A stretch of DNA of 64,000 bases, taken from Leucocoprinus leucothites. Lineage: Eukaryota > Basidiomycota > Agaricomycetes > Agaricales > Agaricaceae. Shown in pieces: positions 55,620 through 64,000 of the stretch. Both the position numbers and the translations under genes were made by a program. The stretch is taken from contig JAACJO010000009.1 in NCBI GenBank assembly GCA_013368445.1, forward strand, positions 1,674,001 to 1,738,000, in the 5' to 3' direction. The notes under the pieces were generated by a model. The model saw nothing but the letters and a program-made list of their open reading frames with translations. It ran no database searches and was not told the origin of the DNA. Within the stretch, counting starts at the first letter, position 1; every line of letters starts with the position of its first letter.

Positions 55620-56986
55620 TTGAGCAACAACTGTTCTTTGGTTGTTGGGATGCTCAGGGTCAGCCAACAGGTTACCCCACTTAGGCTGAGAGAAACCTGT
55701 GCCAGGTCCAGAAACTTGGATGCCAGGGTCTTGAAGGGAGGGAGTAGTTGATGGGGAGGAGAGGTTCCAGCCCAGCCAGTTGGTGGTGTTGGTGAAAGAG
55801 GTGCTGATCACTCCAGCATTGTTGTTGACTGACAAACTGACATCCAGATGAAGGGAGGACAGCCCAAAGGGCACAAAAGAGCTCTCCTGGCTGCCTTGGG
55901 ACAGCACAGAGATGTCAGAGACAGGTGGGGGTGGTTGAGAGCCTATAGGGGTTAGTGAGAGCATCTGTTGATATGAAACTGAGTGGGAGCCTCTGAGGCT
56001 GGGCAAGGAGGCTGAGTGTGATGAGGGGCAACTGCCAGGGACAGCAGAGGCAGCTCTTGACCTGCATTGGCCAGTAGGGATGTGTAGGGGGGCCTAGGGA
56101 GTGCCTGAGAGGGGATCAGGGGAGAAGAGGGATGAGTAGCCCCCTCCTCCTGCCAGTGTTGGTGAGGCATCTGCAGGTGATCCCAGCAATCGGGCCCCAT
56201 TGTGGCCTTGGGCGTGATATGGGGGCATGCTATACCAGATTATGGACTAATTGTTATAGTGACGCCGGCCCGGTCCTAAGCTGGCACGATAAGTATTGAG
56301 TTGATCTTATCAAAGGGGACTCCTTCTCGGTAAGCGACAAAGTCGTTTACTAAGTCAGAGTTATAATATGGCAATTATAGAGTTAAGACTTTAGTAATTG
56401 AAATCTTTAGAGCTTAAGTTCAATCTGACTTTGTATAGATAAAGGCTCGTATTGAGTCTCCACCTAACCAAGTAGAAACGATGTTTCTCCTTGGTAGATG
56501 TCAACAACTTATATACGATACAAGTCTGTATCTATTATTAACTAGGGCTAAGGGCTTCTAATGAAAGAAGAGAAGCATACAGCTTCCTTAACGCTAATTA
56601 AACTATATAAGACGCGATCTGTCAAAGAAGCTTTAGAAGTTCTTCTAAAGAAGTTCTTCTTTGATCATCTGATCGATCACAAGGTAAGTCCAAATATAGT
56701 GCAGCTATATTTAACAATCACATGTCATCAAAATACAAACAAAACCAAACAAGTCATAATGAGTTGTAACTAGACAAAGTAAATGAGTCAAAACAAACAA
56801 GAAAATACAAGAACAAATAAGAGGAAAACATAATTGCGATATTACTTAAGTAAAGCTAATATCGACTTCATATTGTAGATGGAACAAATGCTAGATATAA
56901 TCAATATACATAACACTAATCAGACCAGTGGATGCTATTCAACAACATTGAGGACAGTGATCAAGAGCATGGAAAGAAAGCTTCCA
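55620..56986 (-). repeat. Repeat E, second copy, with a solo LTR
   Basis: The minus strand reads SLRGSHSVSYQQMLSLTPIG, PPVSDISVLSQGSQESSFV, SSLHLDVSLSVNNNAGVIST and SQPKWGNLLADPEHPNNQRT before a family B LINE interrupts it at 55619. It continues to the right past a solo LTR (56252-56915) to 56986, where a mariner element begins. It is the uninterrupted counterpart that shows how repeat E reads across the G1 insertion. Confidence 0.65.
56252..56915 (-). mobile_element. Solo LTR (664 bp), target duplication CTAAT
   Basis: The plus-strand text starts TGTTATAGTGACGCC and ends ATACATAACA. CTAAT lies at 56247-56251 and 56916-56920. It is the reverse complement of the LTR at 1319-1980. Confidence 0.93.
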
Positions 56987-57196
56987 CAGTGGCTCAAAAA
57001 ACTGTCCCAATGTTTTCGCATTTTGGACATATTTGCTAATACCAGGGCAGATATATGGCCTAGCATCCTGAAAATATTCACACAGGTACCTTGACATATT
57101 GGGCGCATATATTCCCATGATCACATGACCTTGTCCATCAATGAATTAATAATGAATTATCGAAAATATCTACTCATTGGGACAGTTTTTTGACCC
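56987..57196 (+). repeat. Mariner left arm, itself with inverted ends
   Basis: The outer TCAAAAAACTGTCCCAATG is repeated in inverse at the inner edge (CATTGGGACAGTTTTTTGA, 57174-57192). Each arm therefore has its own short inverted repeats. Confidence 0.88.
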
Positions 57197-57333
57197 CCTG
57201 TCAGCCTCCCAGTATCTACCTTGTAACATGCCAGGGGAGCATCAGGGCAGGCGTGGGAGTAATAAACAAGATCATGTGACCTTGGTTGACATGTTGAGAT
57301 GGCTACAACTGTCTTTCTTCCTGCCACTACATC

Positions 57334-58353
57334 ATGAAAGCTATCTCCTCTACCCAATACTCCCAAGTCACTTCTCTTCTCAAAGATGGCTATTCCTTGC
57401 ACCAGATTGAACATAAAACTGGTCTAGGAAAGTCTACTGTTGGGAGGATCAAGAAAGAAGTTGATGGGGACAAGGAAAACAACAAGGGAGGACGTCCTTC
57501 CAAGCTTTCTCCTCGTGATAAAAAAGCAATAATTCACCAAATAACCTCTGGAAAGCTAGACAATGCTGTCCAGGCTACAACTTTCATTAACTCTACTCTG
57601 TCTGACCCTGTCACACCCCAAACTGTCAGAAATACCCTTCAGGATAATGGATTTCGCTCTGTAACCAAGATCAAACGACCTCTACTCAAAAAGCGACATC
57701 GTGAGGAACGCCTTGACTTTGCACATGAACATAGGAATTGGACAGTGGAGGACTGGAAGAGGGTGTTGTGGACAGATGAAACAAAGATCAACAGGATTGG
57801 GTCAGATGGAAAGGTGTATACCTGGAAGGAGAGGGGGGAACCACTGTCAGATAGGACCACTCTCCCTACTGTCAAACATGGAGGAGGTGGTAACATGATG
57901 GTGTGGGGGTGTATGGGGTGGAATGGGGTAGGAAAGCTGATAGAGGTTCAAGGGAATATGGATGCAGTGCAATACTGCGAGATTTTGGACAATGGGGTGG
58001 TGGAAAGCTTTGAAAAGTTGGAGATGGAGGAGGAGGAGAGGATATTCCAGCAGGATAATGACCCAAAACACACCTCAAAACTGGGACAACAATGGTTTGT
58101 GGACAACAACATTCAAGTTCTACCATGGCCTGCACAATCCCCTGACCTAAATCCCATTGAACACCTCTGGACCTACCTGAAGGACCAGCTGAAGGCATAT
58201 GAAAGACCACCCAAGGGAGTATTTGAATTGTGGGAGAGGCTAGTAGAGGAGTGGAATAAGATTCCAGCAGAAAGGTGCCAAAGGCTGATAGAAAGCATGC
58301 CCAGAAGGATTGAGGCAGTTATCAGGGCAAGAGGAGGTCATACAAAGTATTGA
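57334..58353 (+). CDS. Tc1/mariner transposase, intact (339 aa)
   Basis: An N-terminal paired helix-turn-helix (residues about 5-115) includes TGLGKSTVGRIKKEV, a GGRPSKLS hook and TPQTVRNTLQDNGF. The DDE domain has D148 (LWTDETKIN), D241 (QQDNDPKHTS) and E276 (SPDLNPIEHLW). The 34-residue D-E spacing is DD34E, the Tc1 type. Length is normal for the family and there are no stops or frameshifts. It ends IRARGGHTKY-stop. The protein would bind the inverted repeats and move the element into TA sites. It is the only complete element-encoded enzyme in the window. Confidence 0.95.
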   Translation: MKAISSTQYSQVTSLLKDGYSLHQIEHKTGLGKSTVGRIKKEVDGDKENNKGGRPSKLSPRDKKAIIHQITSGKLDNAVQATTFINSTLSDPVTPQTVRNTLQDNGFRSVTKIKRPLLKKRHREERLDFAHEHRNWTVEDWKRVLWTDETKINRIGSDGKVYTWKERGEPLSDRTTLPTVKHGGGGNMMVWGCMGWNGVGKLIEVQGNMDAVQYCEILDNGVVESFEKLEMEEEERIFQQDNDPKHTSKLGQQWFVDNNIQVLPWPAQSPDLNPIEHLWTYLKDQLKAYERPPKGVFELWERLVEEWNKIPAERCQRLIESMPRRIEAVIRARGGHTKY

Positions 58354-58369
58354 GTAGGTAGATAACAGA

Positions 58370-58579
58370 GGGTCAAAAAACTGTCCCAATGAGTAGATAT
58401 TTTCGATAATTCATTATTAATTCATTGATGGACAAGGTCATGTGATCATGGGAATATATGCGCCCAATATGTCAAGGTACCTGTGTGAATATTTTCAGGA
58501 TGCTAGGCCATATATCTGCCCTGGTATTAGCAAATATGTCCAAAATGCGAAAACATTGGGACAGTTTTTTGAGCCACTG
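58370..58579 (-). repeat. Mariner right arm
   Basis: Inverted copy of 56987-57196, starting GGGTCAAAAAACTGTCCCAA on the inner side and ending TTTTTTGAGCCACTG at the outer end. Confidence 0.9.
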
Positions 58580-58581
58580 TA

Positions 58582-58840
58582 GGTATAAATACAAGTCCAA
58601 AGTCTGCTCAGTACTAACAACATCTTCACACAGTGGTACATAGTCTGAGATGAAAGACATACTATACAAATTGAATTGTTCTGACTTGCCTGCAGATAGA
58701 AAATACACAGAGTGGATCTCAGGGCCCACTACACACAGCACAGGGGTGGACAATGCAACCTGCAGGAAAGAGAATCCTACAGACATGACCAAGTGGCATT
58801 GCAACAATGGAAATAAAGCTAAAGCTGGTCCAACTGGTGT
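58582..58840. other. Unassigned segment
   Basis: An 80-codon plus-strand frame (58650-58892) and a longer minus-strand frame are present, but neither shows a domain I recognise. It is not a continuation of repeat E, so the right flank of the mariner insertion is unexplained. Confidence 0.3.
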
Positions 58841-58990
58841 CACCAGAATAGGCATTTGTGGTTGTCAGCTGCATGTGACTTGGTGCAGTTGATGTACTTG
58901 ATATGGGGACAGGGATCCCTGGGAGTGGTGGGTGGAATAGGGGGATTTGCCTTTGGACTCCCCTTACAACAGCTCAGGTGGGGATCCCTT
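58841..58990 (-). pseudogene. ORF1-only LINE knuckle fragment
   Basis: The minus strand reads LSCCKGSPKANPPIPPTTPR then CPHIKYINCTKSHAADNHKC, matching the second half of the family B/D cysteine array. It is truncated on both sides. Confidence 0.7.
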
Positions 58991-59078
58991 CCTTTTTTAA
59001 AAAAAAGAAAAATCAATAAATTTATATAGCAGTGCTTGATCACAGTCCACTTTCAACTAAATAATACAAGTAGATGGT
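58991..59078 (-). mobile_element. LINE A 3' tail fragment
   Basis: The A-rich tail is followed, on the minus strand, by the family's terminal sequence (ATATAAATTTATTGATTT, GGACTGTGATCAAGCACTGC). Only about 70 bp of 3' UTR remains. Confidence 0.75.
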
Positions 59079-60020
59079 GTTATGGCCCAAACAGCATTAG
59101 CCATGAAATTGTTAATTTCAATGATATAGTCAATATATTGGGCGACTGTATAGATATTAAGGAACCCTACTGTAAGACCCTAGTGTAATACACACATTCC
59201 CAAAAGAACAGTACATTAACAACCATTAATGATCAAGAGTAACAAGAGGCTATGGGATGATGTTGAGACTTAGCAAACACAGTTGGGATGTGTACCCTAT
59301 GACCCTTTGTGATCTTAGCCTGTAACCTAGGTATTGATCTGGTTGAAGTCTTTCTCAAAAGAACAATGACAGACTAACTAATTAGAAATCAAAGGCTTAG
59401 CCTTCTGATCTGGATAGCCACTTGTGCACATTCACAGAAGTCCTATCATTCCAACATCACTACAACAGAAGTATACCCTTTCACAAAAGATGGAGAAATT
59501 CTGCATGGGTACTGAATAACCCACTTGATTATAAAACCAGATTAGTTGGAAACTAACAGGATGTGTCAGCACTTGACTACTGACTAGTAGACATTGTTAC
59601 AGTCAGGAACAAGCTTTTGTGGAATAAGACAACAATCAGCAGTGATAGAGATCTCATGATATCAGAGGAGCCAGAGTAAGCACACCTTTGCAAAAGGATG
59701 CATCAGCACTTAGACCCCAAAGGAAACCCAGAGATACTCCTATTGGACAACCTTTCAATAAATCTCCTTTTATTATCAACAATGTGTATGTGTCATCCAT
59801 GTAATTACTCCTTTAGTACTTTCATGAAACCAATGTAAACCTTTCTTGAGCATATAGTCCAGCAAGGAATCTCACCTACTAAGGCTACACTTAGAGACTG
59901 TCCCACATGACATATCTGAGTGAGTAGTAAAAAGTGTATTGAGCATCCTTCAGTCATAAACCATTAAAGAATTGGAAAACACCTTTCGAGAAAGAACATC
60001 ACTGCAAGATTCATATAAGT
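59079..60020. other. Unassigned AT-rich stretch
   Basis: About 940 bp without a supported ORF. It starts TGTTATGGCCC right after the LINE tail, so an LTR start is possible, but no matching CA end, target duplication or second copy was found. Confidence 0.4.
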
Positions 60021-60735
60021 TGTCATGATCTGCAATCACAACCTCTCCGATTTGATCTCCGACTATTCTTTCAACTTCCAATTCCTGCGATTTTCATTAT
60101 ATACTATTTCTATAAATATTTCACAGCCTGTTTCCGCTCATTATTCTATCCTCTTTTCATTTGTGCTCATATTTGTTTCTGCCATTCCATTTATGTTTGT
60201 CATTCTCCATCGTGTTGCGTCTGTCATTGTCTATTTACTTTTCATTTATCTGTTTATTTGTTTATTATTGCATTGTGAGCTTTGCGATATTTATATGTTA
60301 TTTGTCCAATTTTGCGTTATCTTAAATATGTTGCTACTAGCTCATGTATTACCCATTCTGAATATCAATCAAGATTCCACTCTAAATTCTCTGTCTGTTA
60401 TTCCTTCAGTGTTGAATTCTAATTCACACTGTCTGTCATCTTCCTTATAGACCAAATCGGTTGACGTGATATTGGAAGGGTGCAGCACATATGCTGAAGC
60501 CAATGACTGACCTCTCCATAATTTTCACATGCTTAGTAAGCGCTGGTATTTCGCAATTCTTGACATAAGTTCAGAGTGTGAAGAAGTCTAGAAAAGACTT
60601 ATAAGCTGTATATTGCATCTAGTATCCAGGAGTGGTGCTAGTCAGTGTCAGTTGTATTGTGATAGTGCCAAGTGTTAGCAAAAGTGACAATTCGTGAATA
60701 CTGGTCTATTACACTTCTGCATTCTAAGGGACTTG
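60021..60735 (+). repeat. Dispersed repeat R, copy 2
   Basis: It starts TGTCATGATCTGCAATC and aligns in inverse to 863 down to about 315. The copy is cut at 60735 by a mariner insertion. The 141-codon frame at 60025-60450 is hydrophobic but is not kept in copy 1, so it is probably not a gene. Confidence 0.6.
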
Positions 60736-62064
60736 TACTCATGATTGGAAAAAGTATTGATTATTACATAATATTTCGCATTTTTTCGATCTGCACAAAA
60801 AATTAGATTCCACTGTATACACTCAACCATCCACATGTACAAGAAAAAAAAAAGGGAGACTATCAACAACATCTAATTGTATTTTATGCATCAATCAGTA
60901 CTGTGTATGCCCCCCTCTTGCTTTCAGAACAGCCTGAACACAGTTTTCCATTGTGTGAATATATTTATTAATTGTCTTGACTGATAGCTTATCCCAGGCT
61001 TGGTGTACTGCTGCCTTGAGGGTGTTAAGTGATGTTGGGGGATGTGGTGAATGTTGGATAATTTCCTTGTGCTTGTGCCAAACACCCTCAATAGGATTGA
61101 GGTCAGGGGAAGATGCAGGGTGGGGAAAGCATGGGATCTGATTCTTCAAAAACCAAGATAGGGTTGCCCTGCTCATGTGTGATGATGCATTATCTTGTTG
61201 AAACAGGGCTTGACCATGCTCCTGGGCTACTTCATTATAGAAGTCCTTCAGGATTGGCTCCAGAACCTGCTCACAATAGCAGGCTGAAGCCATTCCACCC
61301 TCTTTTCCCCCAGGATAATCCAACACAACCAAAGGTCCCTTCTTTCCATCAACAACACAACCCCAAACCATTACACATATAGAAGACTGCTTGAACTGGG
61401 GTACTACACAGTCATCATGAAGGACTTCATCTGGCTGCCATGTGACAAAGACATGGCCAGCTTTGTCCCCCATATATATATAGCACTCATCTGAAAAAAT
61501 GATGCTTGAGAAGTGATGCTGTTTCCACTTCCTAAACAGCTGAGCCCACATGAGACAAAGTTGGCAGTACTTCTGGGTCAGGAATGGGACCTTCTTAGCA
61601 ACCCAGCAATGGTATCCTCTCCATGCAAGAGCCTTCCACACCAAATCCCCACTGATAGGTAGATTAAGACTGTTTTCAATCTCAGAGAATGGTTTCTGGC
61701 AGTTTTTTGTGGCCTCCCTCACAATTTGTCATTCCATATGCTCCATTAAGATCTTGGGTTGGCCTGAGCAGGGTTTATTTGATGTCAATCCAGTCTCCAG
61801 GTATTTATGGATAATCCTTCTGGCAGTTGGATAGTTGATGTGCTCTATGCATGCTGCTTCGGCAATATTTTCTGTTGTTTTGTAGGCTCCAACAAGCCTA
61901 TTTCTTTGGGAGTATCATACTCCCTATGAGAGGTCTGATGAGGTGGCATTTGAAGAAGTAATAATGTATTGTTCATGAGGAATGGCCATTTTTGTGATGT
62001 GTTCCTTGACATCATGGGAGTGTGTTGCTTACATAATGTTCAATACTTTTTCCAATCATGAGTA
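60736..62064 (-). mobile_element. Second Tc1/mariner element (decayed)
   Basis: The 23-bp perfect inverted repeats CTCATGATTGGAAAAAGTAT (plus TGA) lie at 60738-60760 and 62040-62062, with TA at 60736-60737 and 62063-62064. The transposase pseudogene fills 60898 to about 61910. It is unrelated in its ends to the element at 56987-58579. Confidence 0.92.
60895..61920 (-). pseudogene. Tc1/mariner transposase with one early stop
   Basis: The 275-codon open part starts MREATKNCQK (61722) and includes D78 (FSDECYIYM), D177 (FQQDNASSHMS) and E212 (SPDLNPIEGVW), a DD34E triad. Upstream in frame lies the DNA-binding part (NRLVGAYKTTENIAEAACIE, TARRIIHKYLETGLTSNKPC, KILMEHME-stop-QIVREATK). The single TGA near 61735 lies in the N-terminal domain, probably from CGA. 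It ends VLKARGGHTQY. Apart from the stop the coding region looks complete. Confidence 0.9.
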
Positions 62065-62420
62065 GTTGTGCAGCATTGCATAACAGGGATTGTCGAGTAC
62101 CTTTCACAAACTGGTCATTCTATTACAAACTGGTCCACAGACAACTCCCATTATCTATCATTATCAATCTTTGTGCTTTGGCGAAACATCCTTCTTTATT
62201 GATTAACCTCCCACAAACTTGCATTGAGTTTAGGAGTGTTGGTTGTTATTGTTATTAATATTATCTATCATTCACTATCTGACTACATTCCCTTTATTAT
62301 TTTTTCATTTACATTTCTGCCTCTTCATCTGGAGCCTACTGTGAGGGGAGTTTCAGTATTGAAGGTATTTCAAAATTTTTGCACCTTTTAATTTCACTTC
62401 AAACTGTTTTATAAAACCTT
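62065..62420. other. Unassigned stretch between mariner and LINE A5
   Basis: AT-rich, no supported ORF. It should be the continuation of the sequence that received the mariner insertion, but I could not align it with repeat R copy 1. Confidence 0.3.
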
Positions 62421-64000
62421 TACATCAGTGAAAAGGACTCTTGATGATATCATTGCCAAGAATGCAGAATCATCAGAAATTGATAACCAGAGTTGTCAGA
62501 CACACACTTTGCAAAGAGCAGGTGTCACAGAACCAGTAGATAACCCAGAAAGGCTGCTTTTGAGAAGAGGAAAGAATAGACAAGTGACTATGTCACCTGT
62601 AACCCCACTTCCAAATGCAGTTGAATATTCTATCTACCAAATGCACTTAAATATGCAACTAACTTTTTTAAGCATTGCAATGGTCTGGGCATTCAGCCTG
62701 GACAAAAGGACCCTAGGTTTTCCCAAATGGGGGAGCTGATCTTTTGCTTACTAACAGCTATGTTTGAATCAGGCTGGGACTGCATGCCTATCAATAGTGA
62801 AAGTGGTCTCATGATTACTGAAATGGTGAGGGAATACTTTAGCCCTCAGGCTGATATCCCCATAACAGATTCTTCCCCCCCTCCAAAGGGTAAGGGCAAG
62901 GGAAAGAAGGTACATAAACTCTCTCTGTCTAATATCCCTATCCCTCTATTCCCACCCAGCATTGTTGTTGGGCAAACTTATTCTACAGCTTGCATTGACA
63001 ATGATATCATGAACGTCAACCAAGCCCCTCCCACTGAGGGCATCCTTCCTCCCCCCCAGAATGATGTCTCATCTTCTGATAAGGCATATGATGTCTCATC
63101 TATGCCAGGCTCCTGAAAGGCAAAGAATGACATCATCTTTTCTAAGTCTACCAATCCTATCTGTGTCTCCAAGGCCTCCCCTCCACCTTCCAATCATGTG
63201 ACTCCAAGGAATGGGAATGGTAACTTTGAGTGTTCAGTTGGGTGTCCTTCCTCTGATGGCCAGGCTCAGCCATCAAAACCTAACCCCAAGGGTGCCTCTG
63301 ATATGCCACCCCCCATTCCCCCTCCTGACCATAAGGCATCCACCAAATCTCTTATGGAACATTTCACCAAGAAGAACATGTTGTTTGCTGATGCTACCCA
63401 ATGGGGTGTCTAGCCATCAACTTCCTCCTCCCCCTCTCCTACCATTGACAGGGTTAAGATGTGGGAAATGATCCTCACCTTTCCTGAACTCTCTTATGAC
63501 AAAGTCCTTGCCATATACAAGGCAGGTTTTAGTAGTACCCAATCTCAAGCACCCAAACCTTCAACATCAAGTGCTCAATGTGCTAAACCCAAAATGACCA
63601 CCCATGGCCCTACCTGTTGTCAAGTCCTTATCCCTTTCAAGGGAAACATCATCACAGACTGTATTAAAGACTTCAACAAAGTGGCCAAATTCTGCAATCA
63701 CAGCCTTACTGCTGCCCATTCCAAACTCCATGTTGAGTCCATCCGTGAATCATACAATGGCATATCTATCACCACATCAGGCATTGCTACCCCTAACAAC
63801 CTTAACACCATTAGATCCTGGCTGAAGAAAGCTTGGCAATTGGGAGATGCTATCCCTATTGAGCCTCATCTTCCCCAATCCAAATCCTTCCTCAAAATTG
63901 TCAGCATCCCATACTGGGTAGCCAATTCATCCAACCCTCTCTCCCCTACATTCGTTGAGCAGGCCCTGGGCCAGTCCCCTCTCTTTGAAAATGTCATACT
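62421..64000 (+). mobile_element. LINE A copy A5 (ORF1 part), runs off the window
   Basis: From about 62640 it is clearly LINE A ORF1 (LKYATNFFKHCNGLGIQPGQ). The first ~220 bp (62421-62640, MKRTLDDIIAKNAESSEIDN) are not like other copies and have no family 5' end, so the copy is 5'-truncated or rearranged. Confidence 0.8.
62640..64000 (+). pseudogene. LINE A5 ORF1, partial
   Basis: Blocks seen: GELIFCLLTAMFESGWDCMP, a KGKGKGKKVHK basic stretch, NQAPPTEGILPPPQNDVSSS, TPRNGNGNFECSVG, EMILTFPELSYDKVLAIYKA and PIEPHLPQSKSFLKIVSIPY. Stops at 63114 and 63411 and a phase change near 62725 break it. The window ends before the cysteine knuckles. Confidence 0.85.

Larger units (their letters stand above)
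56987..58579 (+). mobile_element. Tc1/mariner element with 210-bp inverted repeats
   Basis: The two arms 56987-57196 and 58370-58579 are inverted copies with no difference that I could see. The outer ends are CAGTGGCTCAAAAAACTGTC. TA follows the right end (58580-58581), while the left flank is CA (56985-56986), which may be a decayed TA. A single open transposase lies between the arms. The element looks complete and recent. Confidence 0.92.

Noticed and set aside
59079..60020. A third Gypsy or Copia solo LTR starting TGTTATGG
   Set aside because: I found no CA terminus, no flanking duplication and no second copy, so it is left unassigned.
60025..60450. A 141-codon hydrophobic ORF
   Set aside because: It is in repeat R, and the other copy at 315-863 does not keep it open. 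The composition follows from AT-rich sequence.
1..64000. CRISPR arrays, rRNA, bacterial operons, riboswitches
   Set aside because: No regularly spaced short repeats with unique spacers, no rRNA signature, and all recognisable proteins are eukaryotic transposon proteins.

Overview
The window is eukaryotic, almost certainly fungal, and most likely from a transposon-rich basidiomycete. The reasons are Tad1-like LINEs that end in an RNase H domain, chromodomain Ty3/Gypsy elements, Copia, pogo/Fot1-like and Tc1/mariner DNA transposons, and a basidiomycete-style coiled-coil/cysteine protein. I found no convincing host gene. Almost every base that can be assigned belongs to a mobile element, and most elements are broken by stop codons, frameshifts or later insertions.

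Layout. (1) 1-3.65 kb: Copia LTR pieces, a dispersed repeat, a Copia 3' end split by a solo LTR, and LINE remnants. (2) 3.65-11.16 kb: LINE family A copy A1, carrying a solo Gypsy LTR. (3) 12.24-41.92 kb: one Ty3/Gypsy chromovirus (G1, minus strand) stretched from about 5.6 kb of surviving sequence to 29.7 kb by nested insertions. These are a pogo element, LINE A2 (with a hAT-like MITE inside), two Copia LTRs, an ORF1-only LINE that itself holds LINE A3 (which holds another ORF1-only LINE), and LINE A4 inside the 5' LTR. The outer target duplication (CGACA/CAACA) and the interrupted host repeat E on both sides tie the ends together. (4) 42-47.8 kb: repeat E, a Copia 5' end with LTR, primer site and Gag start, and several ORF1-only LINEs. 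(5) 47.8-53.6 kb: a second, 3'-truncated Gypsy element G2 with a 1.34 kb LTR. (6) 53.6-57 kb: ORF1-only LINEs inside repeat E. (7) 57-58.6 kb: an apparently intact Tc1/mariner element with 210-bp terminal inverted repeats. (8) 58.6-64 kb: old repeats, a decayed second mariner element, and LINE A5 running off the window.

How the parts relate. Family A LINEs encode an ORF1 nucleic-acid-binding protein with CCHC knuckles, and an ORF2 endonuclease/reverse transcriptase/RNase H that starts 2 nt after the ORF1 stop. The smaller families, here called B and D, keep a related ORF1, the same ~80-nt leader architecture and a similar 3' tail, but have no ORF2. They look like parasites of the family A machinery. 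Many of the inactivating stops are TGA where a sister copy has CGA, which fits C-to-T decay of methylated CpG or a mild RIP-like process.

Names A, B, D, E, R, G1 and G2 are labels used only here.
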